NCBI GenBank assembly: GCA_905197955.1
Contig: CAJKAR010000010.1
Span: forward strand, 42,993 to 106,992
Source of the DNA: an uncultured Lentisphaeria bacterium
GTDB taxonomy: Bacteria; Verrucomicrobiota; Lentisphaeria; Victivallales; UBA1829
Length of the DNA stretch: 64,000 nucleotides
Reading direction: 5' to 3'
Shown here: piece by piece, positions 44,401 to 52,157 of the stretch
Layout: every line of letters begins with the position of its first letter
Numbering within the stretch: the stretch's first letter is position 1
Notes under the pieces: generated by a model
Databases searched by the model: none
Seen by the model: the letters and a program-made list of their open reading frames with translations, nothing else
Told to the model about the DNA's origin: nothing
Made by a program: the position numbers and the translations under genes

Positions 44401-45532
44401 GGGAAATCAGCGTTTCGCGAAAACCGGTCGGGACGGTGTGACGGAGATTCGTCTGACACCCGCTCCGCTTCTCATCAGGGCGGAGAATCCCGAACTGCTT
44501 GCCTCGGCGCTTCGGAATGCGGAAACGGATGACAGTTCTTCCGCTCTTGCCGTCTCCATGCGTCCGGAACTGGATGGAACCATTTCCGCGCAGATCCGGA
44601 ATCTGACCGGCCGGCCGCAGTCCGGAATTCTCTCCGTTGCCGGGAAAGATCTCTCCTATTCCGTCAAACCGGATGGGGGAGAGGCGATTACCATTCCGGG
44701 AAGCGGCAGAGGACACCAGTTCGGCAAACTCTACCGCTGGGAATCTCCGTTCCGGATCAAACCCGAAAAAGGAACCGGCATGGAACAGGAGTGGAAGATG
44801 GATTATTTCTATGTTCCCAGGACGAACGGTATGCCGGACTGGAACAGAATTCCGGCGATTCCTCTGACGAACCGCTATCTTCAGGCATATTCCGTCCGGA
44901 AAGACGGTTCGGAGAGGAAGAAAATGCCGGATTCCGGCGCTCCCGGCGATTTGAACGCCGAATTCAAAATGGCATGGGACACGGAGAATCTCTATCTCCG
45001 GGTGGAAGTCGAGGATGACAAGTTCCTTCTCTTCCCGGAACTCTGGAAACGTGGAAAAGCGGAAACGTATCTCTACGCTCACGATGGTTGTCTTGAGGTC
45101 TATTTCGACTGCGGTGCAAACGGCCGAAGCAATACGGCAAAAACCTACGACAATGATGACTACCGTTACGATTTTTCAATCGGAAAAGAGGGCAAATCGG
45201 GTCCGGGCATGGTCTATCGCCTCCGCGAGGTCTATCACCAGCTTGCCGACGGCATCAATATGGCGACCAAGGAGGAGGCCGCAAAGAAAATCAAATGCGA
45301 TTTCCGGAGAACCGAAAAGGGATACATCTATACGATTACCTTCGGCCAGCGGTATCTGGAACCGATCGTCCTGCGGAAAGGGTTCGTTGCCGGATTCGGA
45401 TTGTTCCTGCACGATCGCGATGATGCTTCCGTTCCCGCCGGCGTCAAGGGGCTGAGTCTTGCGACGGAACCCGGCGCCCATTGCGATTTCAAACCGCATC
45501 TCTGGCCGCTGATGATTCTGGCCGAGGAATGA
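41495..45532 (+). CDS. Giant lipoprotein glycosidase with carbohydrate-binding modules
   Basis: This 1,345-residue protein starts at the ATG at 41495 (AGGAG nine bases upstream). The lipobox is TATSC, with Cys at residue 20, so the protein is membrane-anchored, probably on the surface. A CBM4/9-like module lies at residues about 325-485 (MPNPSFEQGIRYWKWVGGGA, then DQAYTLSFYAKADRP). A TIM-barrel-like domain follows at about 595-920, with candidate acid/base Glu in WGFGNEEEG and a second Glu in PIYFTEMFNIPE; this resembles clan A glycosidases such as GH39 or GH5. Residues about 1100-1345 form a CBM9-like domain (WDTENLYLRVEVEDDKF, LEVYFDCGANG). The family is unassigned. Confidence 0.82.
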   Translation: MRRGIFVLFPLLFGVTATSCSSVEPPLPDPDPVFQSQGSARQDPLFLVDSFAWHRYGDRKGGLYEQPSYVVGNKAVVVRKIDGINRPDQDQSVTIYVDNKQVGRFLWWGAFKNGGYGYPFKEIKGDPPSLKIGKASRTVTYSKPYLTPEGKRVVFTYQLKPLKDSRIELSWNMGVSQEELDRSQKDFCVAPWFLLQNYRDKKITIGGKEFKQNSREKLIGSKQISTAASGDLVYHAADPRKGYTIEFNTLRGNLSESVFVPKVGADRYELIYRLAHPKRQATGKVIIDLGEAELPQKDTPPPVGGIDFWKADAIHVPRSPVRNVMPNPSFEQGIRYWKWVGGGARYTPDAKPRYEVVPQGRFGRNALLIRDTQPGAPALMSFPISLEKDQAYTLSFYAKADRPRNINVSLCSAARGGKFVGKNGPWGDTWNPESKFRITSEWKRYSRTFTADAAGVQIGLFGCGGNTLIDGIQIEKGKQPTEFTAAPVDGLFTTSDPDNDLVKGAPLDAGFTFTGKPGTAGRVDVSVKNAFREVLWSGTVDVRIGTEGIQKVRLPIPAESLGEGIFVVRAEYRIGKSAPYFDYYRFSIMTPLKNLHPTKNIFGTLGHYDRITRGEELAQKYMDWGFGSTSWGYNHQHRGLRPELEKKYRIANIANVVTNQDRELGQNYRQWKAIPPELEKRIEQVAFESAKQYDPVQYPVWGFGNEEEGSYLIRNKMFEEYFKAQSAAARGVRRANPKAVIIPTCGTSGYSLMRGYDAIEGYLKTAQKHGFKYDAIAVHPYGNIDKGTLSQNDLDEETARLIAQMKKYGYGKETPIYFTEMFNIPETYVPAWAADTAYDHYQAGKPSYDFGNREFIHASSAARIYIMALKYWPQVQSVNIWVSQPFMDLSLTPTLLCKAVNTLGTHLGDVAYLADVKPAAGIRGYVFRHKKGYGVAPLWCVNHDVENGLVRGPLIRVKFGQKVEFFDLMGNQRFAKTGRDGVTEIRLTPAPLLIRAENPELLASALRNAETDDSSSALAVSMRPELDGTISAQIRNLTGRPQSGILSVAGKDLSYSVKPDGGEAITIPGSGRGHQFGKLYRWESPFRIKPEKGTGMEQEWKMDYFYVPRTNGMPDWNRIPAIPLTNRYLQAYSVRKDGSERKKMPDSGAPGDLNAEFKMAWDTENLYLRVEVEDDKFLLFPELWKRGKAETYLYAHDGCLEVYFDCGANGRSNTAKTYDNDDYRYDFSIGKEGKSGPGMVYRLREVYHQLADGINMATKEEAAKKIKCDFRRTEKGYIYTITFGQRYLEPIVLRKGFVAGFGLFLHDRDDASVPAGVKGLSLATEPGAHCDFKPHLWPLMILAEE

Positions 45533-45573
45533 AATTTGAGTTTCAATACGAATAAAAAAGAGGTGGATGGATA

Positions 45574-47877
45574 ATGAAAGAACAGCAGCCGTTTATTTTC
45601 TGGCACTCTGATCCGGTGCGTCCGGATGAGACTCTGGTGCTGGCTGGAGAGGATTTCGCGGAGAATGCGTTTGTCGAACTGGCGGAGGCAAAAGGCAAAT
45701 GGGTTGCCGTTAAACCGGTCCAGAGGAGCCGGCAATGTCTGAAGGCGGTGATCCCGCCGGAGTTCCGGTATGGAACATGGCAGTGCAGGGTTCGGCAGGG
45801 TGGGGTGGTTTCAAAAGAGATTTCCGTCAATGCGCCGGATGTCTGGTGGAAACAGGGCGATGGCGGAGTCGATGCGGCGTTTCCCGGAAGCTGGCTGCGT
45901 CTGTTCGGCAAATGTCTGAATCTTACTGGAAATTCGAAGATCCGAATCGGCAAAAAGGAGTTTCCTTGTCTGGAGCAGGACTGTTTCGCTCTCAAAGCGA
46001 TCGTCCCGGAAAACGTGCGTCCCGGCACGTTTCCGCTGGAGGTTTTCAACGGCAGCTCCTGGGCCGCGGCGGGATCGCTGGAGATCCGGGAACGGAAACG
46101 GGATGAACGAATCGTTCTGGATCTTCTTTCCCATCCGAATGCCGATCCGACCGGATTGAAGGATTCCACGCTTGCTTTTGTCCAGCTTCTCGAACGGGCG
46201 CGATGCATTCCCGGAGGAGCGATCATCGAGATTCCCCGCGGACGGTTCCGCATTGATGCCAATCTCCGTCCCATGACCTATATGGATTCGCAGTTGTTTG
46301 TCATGGAAAATGTCACTTTGCGCGGTGCCGGACCGAATCTGACCACGCTCTGGTGGCCCGATAAAAAAGAGGCTCTGCCCGTTCTAATCGAATGTGCAAA
46401 CAACTCTTCGCTGGAGAATCTTGCCATTTATGCGCAGGGCCCCCTGCACGAGGTCGTGAAAACGGAAAGCAATGTGCGGATCGAAAATGTTCTGATCCGT
46501 GCGAACTCCTATTACATGCTCACTCCGCTGGGCAGCGGGACCCACCATGAGCGCACTCTTCCGCCGCGTGATCAGCGAGGAGGCCCCGGCATTGCCATCT
46601 GGGGAACCAACAACCGGATTCTCAACTGCGACATTCTCAGTGCGCAGGGGATCAACGTTTACAACGGCGCCGGATCCGTCATCAGCGGGAACCGGATCTG
46701 CGGATTCGGACAGCACTCCATCTGCGGTTCGGAACTCATCTACGAAAACAACACCTTCACCGGCGGAATGATTACCGGCGGCTGCAATATTGCCATGTTT
46801 GGTCCGACCATCAACCGGCATGTTTATTACAAGGGCAACAGCAGCCGGCATCTCTACGCCGGCGATCACGAATGCCTGACTCTGGACGGACACGGAACCG
46901 CCTATTTCGGGAAGGTTCGGAATATCGGAGATACGACTTTTGACCTCATCGGCGGAAAAATCCCGTTCCGGGGCAAAGGCTCCATGACGGATATGAAGCG
47001 GACCGCTGTCTATATCGTTGACGGTCGCGGCACCGGACAGATTCGTTTTCTCACCTCTTATACCGAAAAAGGCACCGTCACGATCGACCATCCGTGGGAG
47101 GTTCCGCCGGATGGCTCCTCCATTCTGGAAATCGGCGTCTACAACGGAGATCATCTGATTCTGGACAATATGGCCGAGGATGGCGGCGCTCTGGTGCAGC
47201 TTTATCCGAAGAATTGCCGCTGCATCGTTGCCCGGAACCGGGGATTGCGGACCGGGAACATCAATTCGCTTTCCCGTTCCGGAACCTGGCCCGCGGGAGG
47301 CGATTTCTCCCGGCTGACCCGGTTCGAAATCAGCTGGTACAACCAGTTCTTCGAGAACGAGATCCTTGCCGGAAACGCCTGGGGCGGGGGGGTGACGGAG
47401 GTGGATCGCTGGCTCGGAGGAGAGTCCAAACTTCTGATTCACGGGGAGTGCAAATCACGGATCGTGGATGAATCCGGGGAGGTCTTCCGACGCGAACAGA
47501 CGGCAGAATGGCTCCGGACGGCTCTCGGAGAAAAGAAACTGCGGGATCGCAATGTTTCTCCCAGCCGTTATCAGATTGTCCGGCGGCATGTGATCCGGAG
47601 CAACAGCTCCATTCATATCCGCGGGGTGGTCACCGATGCGCTGATCGAGCACTGCGCCATCGCCGACAGCGACAGAGGCATCCGGGTCGATATGGAAGTG
47701 GACAAGCCTTTCCCGAACAACTGCGGTCAGACTCATGACTGGAATCCTGATCCCGATCCGCAGCATCCGCCCATGACCTTCCAGCGTCCGGAAGGCGTTC
47801 TGATTCGCAAAAATGTGTTCTCGAATGTGAAGCAGCCGTATGCGGGCAATGCTCTGGAGTATGCCGTGATCCTGTAA
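45574..47877 (+). CDS. Right-handed beta-helix (pectate-lyase-like) protein without signal peptide
   Basis: The protein has 767 residues. Residues about 1-185 are two immunoglobulin/TIG-like segments. From about 195 there is a pectate-lyase-type beta-helix, starting GAIIEIPRGRFRIDANLRPM and continuing through repeated Asn-rich turns (VTLRGAGPNLTTLWWP, NNRILNCDILSAQG, IEHCAIADSDRGI). Such helices cleave or bind polysaccharides, as lyases or hydrolases of uronic-acid glycans. No signal peptide is visible from the ATG at 45574, although its operon partner is a lipoprotein. Its substrate is unknown. A strong terminator follows at 47931-47964. Confidence 0.8.
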   Translation: MKEQQPFIFWHSDPVRPDETLVLAGEDFAENAFVELAEAKGKWVAVKPVQRSRQCLKAVIPPEFRYGTWQCRVRQGGVVSKEISVNAPDVWWKQGDGGVDAAFPGSWLRLFGKCLNLTGNSKIRIGKKEFPCLEQDCFALKAIVPENVRPGTFPLEVFNGSSWAAAGSLEIRERKRDERIVLDLLSHPNADPTGLKDSTLAFVQLLERARCIPGGAIIEIPRGRFRIDANLRPMTYMDSQLFVMENVTLRGAGPNLTTLWWPDKKEALPVLIECANNSSLENLAIYAQGPLHEVVKTESNVRIENVLIRANSYYMLTPLGSGTHHERTLPPRDQRGGPGIAIWGTNNRILNCDILSAQGINVYNGAGSVISGNRICGFGQHSICGSELIYENNTFTGGMITGGCNIAMFGPTINRHVYYKGNSSRHLYAGDHECLTLDGHGTAYFGKVRNIGDTTFDLIGGKIPFRGKGSMTDMKRTAVYIVDGRGTGQIRFLTSYTEKGTVTIDHPWEVPPDGSSILEIGVYNGDHLILDNMAEDGGALVQLYPKNCRCIVARNRGLRTGNINSLSRSGTWPAGGDFSRLTRFEISWYNQFFENEILAGNAWGGGVTEVDRWLGGESKLLIHGECKSRIVDESGEVFRREQTAEWLRTALGEKKLRDRNVSPSRYQIVRRHVIRSNSSIHIRGVVTDALIEHCAIADSDRGIRVDMEVDKPFPNNCGQTHDWNPDPDPQHPPMTFQRPEGVLIRKNVFSNVKQPYAGNALEYAVIL

Positions 47878-47930
47878 TGCGAAAGGAGTCGCTGAAAATC
47901 TCCCTGATCCCGGAGGAAAACAGAGATGGA

Positions 47931-47964
47931 AAATGCAGAAAGATTTTTTCCTTTCTGCATTTTT
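47931..47964 (+). terminator. Rho-independent terminator after the beta-helix gene
   Basis: A 12-bp perfect stem (AAATGCAGAAAG and its complement) surrounds ATTTTTTC, with T residues following. Confidence 0.8.
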
Positions 47965-47999
47965 CCCGTTAAAAAAATCTCCAATTTTCCTTTTTGCAT

Positions 48000-48027
48000 T
48001 TGAACTCTGCGGGAAAGCGAGTATTGT
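48000..48027 (+). promoter_or_regulatory. Candidate promoter of the tRNA-Gly gene
   Basis: TTGAAC (48000-48005), 16 bases, TATTGT (48022-48027), 17 bases before the tRNA. Confidence 0.5.
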
Positions 48028-48043
48028 ATAGGGAATCAGACAG

Positions 48044-48117
48044 GCGGGTGTAGCATAACGGTAATGCACCAGCTTCCCAAGCTGGCTACGAGGGTTCGAC
48101 TCCCTTCACCCGCTCCA
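48044..48117 (+). tRNA. tRNA-Gly (anticodon CCC)
   Basis: A complete cloverleaf: acceptor stem GCGGGTG/CACCCGC, D arm GCAT/ATGC, anticodon stem CCAGC/GCTGG with loop TTCCCAA, T arm with GGTTCGACTCC, discriminator T and encoded CCA. Anticodon CCC reads GGG. From the tRNA end to the NYN gene (48118-48395) I see only a weak promoter-like pair, TTGATT (48233-48238) and TATGTT (48255-48260). Confidence 0.97.
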
Positions 48118-48395
48118 TGTTTTTTAAATGCCGGAACGATGTTGTTCGACAGGCCATGAACTCGGGAAAACGGGATGGAACAGCACTTCGGCATCTGATA
48201 TTTTCCCTTCCGGCGGGTTTCCAAAAGAGTACTTGATTTTTTCCGTTGAACATGTATGTTACTTCAAATGCAGCAAAGAGAGTTTTAAAGTCGATAAGTT
48301 TAGTAATGAACCTTCGGATAGCCGAGATGGTTCATTGATGTTTTTCCAATTAAGTTGTTTAATGAATTTTGGAATTCTTGAAGGAGACACGTTCC

Positions 48396-49445
48396 ATGTA
48401 TGACTCACATCTTTTACGAATCGGAATTTTTTACGATGGAAATTATTTCTACCATGTCAGTAATTATTACTGCTATGCCCATGAGAGAAGATCAAGACTG
48501 AGCATTTCCGGTCTGCATGATTTCATCAAGCGTCTTGCCGGAAGATTTGAAGGGGTGGAGGCGAAATTCTGTCAGATTGTAGACTGCCATTATTTTCGGG
48601 GCCGTCTTCCGGCGATGGAGGCGAATGCCCGTCAGATTCTGCTGAATGAGCGCATGTTCGATGATATTCTGATGCGGGAAGGGGTGGTTACGCACTATCT
48701 GCCTGTGACCCGTGGAGGCGAAAAGGGCGTGGATGTCTGTCTTGCCCTGGAGGCTCTGGAACTCAATATTTTCAAGAAATTCGACGTGGTGGCTCTGATC
48801 GCGAGCGATGGAGATTATGTTCCGCTGGTCCGGAAGCTGAATGCGCTCGGAACCCGAGTGATGGTTCTCGGCTGGGATTTCGAATACATTGACGACAACG
48901 GAAATGAACGTTATACCGCGACTTCCGGAAAGATGATGAATGAAGTCACCTATCCTGTCTGGATGCATAAGGTGATCGACGGTCAGGATCCGCGCTTTGA
49001 TATCAACGAGGTGAACGCCCTGTTTGTTCCGACCGGAATGAAGGATTCCACCGGCGGATACGGTCGCGAGGAATACAACGGGGGAAAGATGCCGAAGGAT
49101 GATCTCTATGCGCATTCCGTTCCGAATTATGATGAAGTTCAGCCGCAGTCGGCGCGCGGCGCCCATTATGCGGGCGGCGAAGCGGAGGCTGAAGTGCCTG
49201 CCCATGTTCCCGGAGAGCGGAGAAGAAGCAGGATTCTTCAGTTGAAGAATGGATATGGGTTCCTGTCGAATGAGCCGTCGCCGAAGAATCTCTTTTTCTT
49301 CTGGGAGGATCTGGACGGGATTGATTTCAATGAACTCAGTGTCGGGGATCTTCTGGAGTATGAGATCGGGGAGAATGAACGCGGCGAGTGCGCGCGTCAC
49401 ATTACCCGGGTGAACGATGACGCACAGTCCCGGCAGGAACTCTGA
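48396..49445 (+). CDS. NYN-domain (LabA/PIN-like) protein with C-terminal cold-shock domain
   Basis: The protein has 349 residues, starting at the ATG at 48396 with AAGGAG nine bases upstream. Residues 1-170 are a NYN/LabA-type nuclease domain with its acidic residues: IGIFYDGNYF, GGEKGVDVCLALEAL and ALIASDGDYVPLV. Residues about 175-275 are a variable linker. Residues about 278-345 resemble a cold-shock/OB domain: RILQLKNGYGFLSNE, then NLFFFWEDLDGIDFNELSVG. The fusion predicts an RNA-cleaving or RNA-handling enzyme that binds single-stranded nucleic acid. It lies 17 bases upstream of the MlaE gene and may share its transcript. Confidence 0.85.
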   Translation: MYDSHLLRIGIFYDGNYFYHVSNYYCYAHERRSRLSISGLHDFIKRLAGRFEGVEAKFCQIVDCHYFRGRLPAMEANARQILLNERMFDDILMREGVVTHYLPVTRGGEKGVDVCLALEALELNIFKKFDVVALIASDGDYVPLVRKLNALGTRVMVLGWDFEYIDDNGNERYTATSGKMMNEVTYPVWMHKVIDGQDPRFDINEVNALFVPTGMKDSTGGYGREEYNGGKMPKDDLYAHSVPNYDEVQPQSARGAHYAGGEAEAEVPAHVPGERRRSRILQLKNGYGFLSNEPSPKNLFFFWEDLDGIDFNELSVGDLLEYEIGENERGECARHITRVNDDAQSRQEL

Positions 49446-49462
49446 CCGGAGATGGAGGAATC

Positions 49463-50290
49463 ATGAACGGCAGGTCGTGCTGCATCAGATTGATCTGTGA
49501 AATCGGCGATGCAACCGCCTCCGTCTTCCGAGATGCTCTGAAGTTGATCTCCTTTACCGGAGAGACGATTTCAGAGCTTTTTCATGCCCTGCGGAATCCA
49601 ATGCGGATTCGCTGGAAAGAGACCCTTTACTACATGAACATGTGCGGGGCAAATGCGCTTCCGATCAGTTCCCTGATCTGTCTTCTGATGGGGCTCATTC
49701 TCGGATATCAGTCTGCGGTGCAGATGCACAAGTACGGGGCGGATTCATTTCTTCCCGCGCTTGTCGGCTGTTCGATTGTGCGGGAGCTGGGGCCGCTGAT
49801 GATCGCGGTGATTGCAACCGGGCGTGCGGGATCCGCCTTTGCCGCTGAAATCGCCACCATGAAGGCTACCGAGGAGATCAATGCCATGCAGACCATGGGA
49901 TTTTCTCCATGGCGGTTCCTGGTGATTCCGAAACTGCTGGCGATGATATGCATGATGCCGCTGCTGACCTTTTTCGGCGATATTTTCGGCATTGCCGGAG
50001 GGATGATCGTGGGGACGTTTGAGCTGGACATTCCGGTTCACACCTACTATACGCAGACGGTTTACTGGGTGCCGCCGCGTTTTTTTGTGGAAAGTCTGAC
50101 AAAAAGCATCGTGTTTGCCATTATTGTGACGGGGATCTGCTGTCTTCGCGGTTTTGAGGCGGGGGAGGACTCCCTTGGAATCGGAAGAGCGACAACATCC
50201 TCGGTGGTGACCAGCATTATCGTGATTATTGTTGCGGATACATTGATGGCCCGGATGTTCAATATGATTTTTTACGGATCGGCGGTGTGA
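49463..50290 (+). CDS. mlaE: MlaE-family ABC lipid-transporter permease
   Basis: This 275-residue inner-membrane protein with about five membrane helices is the permease of an MCE-type phospholipid transporter that maintains outer-membrane asymmetry. The family core is visible: SIVRELGPLMIAVIATGRAG, then AEIATMKATEEINAMQTMGF and PKLLAMICMMPLLTFFGDIF. It is followed at three bases by the ATPase gene and then the MCE protein. A periplasmic MlaC or lipoprotein partner is not encoded here. Confidence 0.95.
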   Translation: MNGRSCCIRLICEIGDATASVFRDALKLISFTGETISELFHALRNPMRIRWKETLYYMNMCGANALPISSLICLLMGLILGYQSAVQMHKYGADSFLPALVGCSIVRELGPLMIAVIATGRAGSAFAAEIATMKATEEINAMQTMGFSPWRFLVIPKLLAMICMMPLLTFFGDIFGIAGGMIVGTFELDIPVHTYYTQTVYWVPPRFFVESLTKSIVFAIIVTGICCLRGFEAGEDSLGIGRATTSSVVTSIIVIIVADTLMARMFNMIFYGSAV

Positions 50291-50293
50291 GAG

Positions 50294-51052
50294 ATGGATG
50301 CGGGATATGCGGTTGAAGTGGAAGGCGTTTCCGTCGGATATGGACGGAGAAATGTGCTTCATGATGTATCGTTCCGGGTTCGCCGCGGCGAGATCGTTGC
50401 TCTTCTCGGCGGATCCGGCTGCGGCAAGAGCACGATTTTGAAGGCGGTGATCGGACTTCTGCCGGTTCAGTCGGGTGAGATTCTGATTGAGGGGGAGAGC
50501 ATGGTGTCCTGTTCCCTGGCGGCGCGGCGGGAGATTCAGCGGAAATTCGGGGTTGCGTTTCAGGGCGGAGCGCTGTTCCGTTCCTACACGGTACGGGAAA
50601 ACATTGCCCTGCCGATGGAGGAGTATACCGATCTTTCGCGGGAAGAGATTGACCGGCGCGTCCGGGAAAAACTGAAACTGGTTGATCTGGACGGAATCGA
50701 GGATATGATGCCGGGGGATCTTTCCGGAGGAATGGTAAAGCGTGCCGCGGTGGCTCGTGCTCTGGCTCTGGATCCGCACATTCTTTTTCTGGACGAGCCT
50801 TCCGCCGGACTGGATCCGCTGAATTCCGCCCGGCTGGATGATCTGATTTTAAACATTCGCGCCCGGCTGAATGCCGCAGTTGTGATTGTGACGCATGAAC
50901 TCGACAGTATTTTTGCAATCGCCGACCGGGCTGTGTTTCTGGATCGGGATGCCGGAACTGTGATTGCGGAAGGGCCTCCTGCGGAACTGCGGGATCATTC
51001 GCCCGTGGAAAAGGTACGAATTTTTTTGAATCGCGGACATTTGGAAAAGTAA
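50294..51052 (+). CDS. mlaF: MlaF-family ABC ATPase
   Basis: This 252-residue ATP-binding subunit of the MCE transporter has Walker A GGSGCGKSTIL, signature LSGGMVKRAAVARALALDP (the MVKR form typical of MlaF) and Walker B HILFLDEPSAGLDP. The switch His lies in VIVTHELDS. It is complete and of normal length, with the start at 50294. Confidence 0.96.
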   Translation: MDAGYAVEVEGVSVGYGRRNVLHDVSFRVRRGEIVALLGGSGCGKSTILKAVIGLLPVQSGEILIEGESMVSCSLAARREIQRKFGVAFQGGALFRSYTVRENIALPMEEYTDLSREEIDRRVREKLKLVDLDGIEDMMPGDLSGGMVKRAAVARALALDPHILFLDEPSAGLDPLNSARLDDLILNIRARLNAAVVIVTHELDSIFAIADRAVFLDRDAGTVIAEGPPAELRDHSPVEKVRIFLNRGHLEK

Positions 51053-51067
51053 GGAGTGAAGAATCCC

Positions 51068-52060
51068 ATGCAGATGGAAACCGAAAAATTCAAACTTGGT
51101 CTGTTTGTGACCGTATCGTTCATTCTGATCTGTGTTCTGTTCATCATCTTCGGCCTGTTTGATTTTGTGGATAAGAAAGTGCCCACGGTGACGCAGTTTC
51201 AGGAGAGTGTGCAGGGGCTGGAGACGGGGGCTCTTGTCAAATATCGCGGGGTGCCGATTGGGAAGGTGTCTGATATTACAATCACTACGAGCGGGAATCT
51301 GATCCGTGTCGATATGGAGATCAATCTCAGCAAAATGCGTTCCGAAGCGGTCGGAGGAGTGAGGCCGAAAACCATTACGGAAACGGAATTCTATCAGCAC
51401 ATGGAGCGGGAAATCAAGCGGGGGCTCCGTGCCAGGCTGGAGTTCAACGGCATCAGCGGATTCAAATATATCGAGCTGGATTACCGGGATCCGGACAGTC
51501 CTCCGGACAAGGTTCTGGAGCGTGCCGATGATGGGATCTTCTACATACCTTCCGAGCCCTCTATGATGGCGGGGCTCCGCTCCGGCGTGACGGAAGTGAT
51601 CGCCAAGATCGCCTCCATCGACTACAAACTTCTGAGTGAAAAAGTCGAAGCCGTTCTGGACAACACACAGGCTTTGATTTCCGATCCCCATCTGAAGCGC
51701 ATGCTTCAGAATTCCGAGCAGCTTTCGGATGAGCTTACTGCAACAGTAAAAAATCTGAACAGTTCCTTTACTCCCGAAAAACTGGATCTGCTGACGGATA
51801 AGATGGTGCAGTCGCTGGAACAGATCAAAGTGCTGACCGCTAGAATTGATAAAACAGTTGCTGATGCCAAAGTTGCCGAGACCTCCCGGGCATTCCGCGA
51901 GGCGGCAATCGCGTTCCGCGGTTCGGAAAAATCGTTCAAGGACACTCTGGCGAAATTCAATGACACCATGGATGCCATGGCGGAACTCATCAAGGCTCTT
52001 GACGATAATCCCTCTTCTCTGATCAGCGGCAAGAAAGCGGAGGAATCCGTACAGAAATAA
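51068..52060 (+). CDS. mlaD: MlaD-family MCE protein
   Basis: The protein has 330 residues with the start at the ATG at 51068 (AAGGAG at 51051-51056; the GTG at 51056 overlaps that site). A single N-terminal membrane helix (LFVTVSFILICVLFIIFGLF) is followed by the MCE domain at residues about 40-115 (VQGLETGALVKYRGVPIGKV). The rest is a long helical tail (SEKVEAVLDNTQALISD) typical of MCE proteins that form periplasmic rings or needles. It is the periplasmic lipid-binding partner of MlaE-MlaF. Confidence 0.92.
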   Translation: MQMETEKFKLGLFVTVSFILICVLFIIFGLFDFVDKKVPTVTQFQESVQGLETGALVKYRGVPIGKVSDITITTSGNLIRVDMEINLSKMRSEAVGGVRPKTITETEFYQHMEREIKRGLRARLEFNGISGFKYIELDYRDPDSPPDKVLERADDGIFYIPSEPSMMAGLRSGVTEVIAKIASIDYKLLSEKVEAVLDNTQALISDPHLKRMLQNSEQLSDELTATVKNLNSSFTPEKLDLLTDKMVQSLEQIKVLTARIDKTVADAKVAETSRAFREAAIAFRGSEKSFKDTLAKFNDTMDAMAELIKALDDNPSSLISGKKAEESVQK

Positions 52061-52087
52061 CGAATTCTTCCGTTGTTCCGGAAACAG

Positions 52088-52134
52088 AAAAGCGGACTTT
52101 CTGCATCCTTGATGCGAAGGGGTCCGCTTTTTTG
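52088..52134. terminator. Bidirectional terminator between mlaD and the GH2-like gene
   Basis: AAAAGCGGAC pairs with GTCCGCTTTT, with an inner GCATC/GATGC stem. T-rich sequence follows on the plus strand and TTTTC on the minus strand, as expected between convergent genes. Confidence 0.85.
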
Positions 52135-52157
52135 TTTTTTTGCTGATCGTTCTCTTC

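Noticed and set aside
41627..45082. An 1,151-codon open frame on the minus strand
   Set aside because: It is the shadow of the lipoprotein glycosidase gene; its composition is unlike any protein family and it crosses the clear plus-strand domains.
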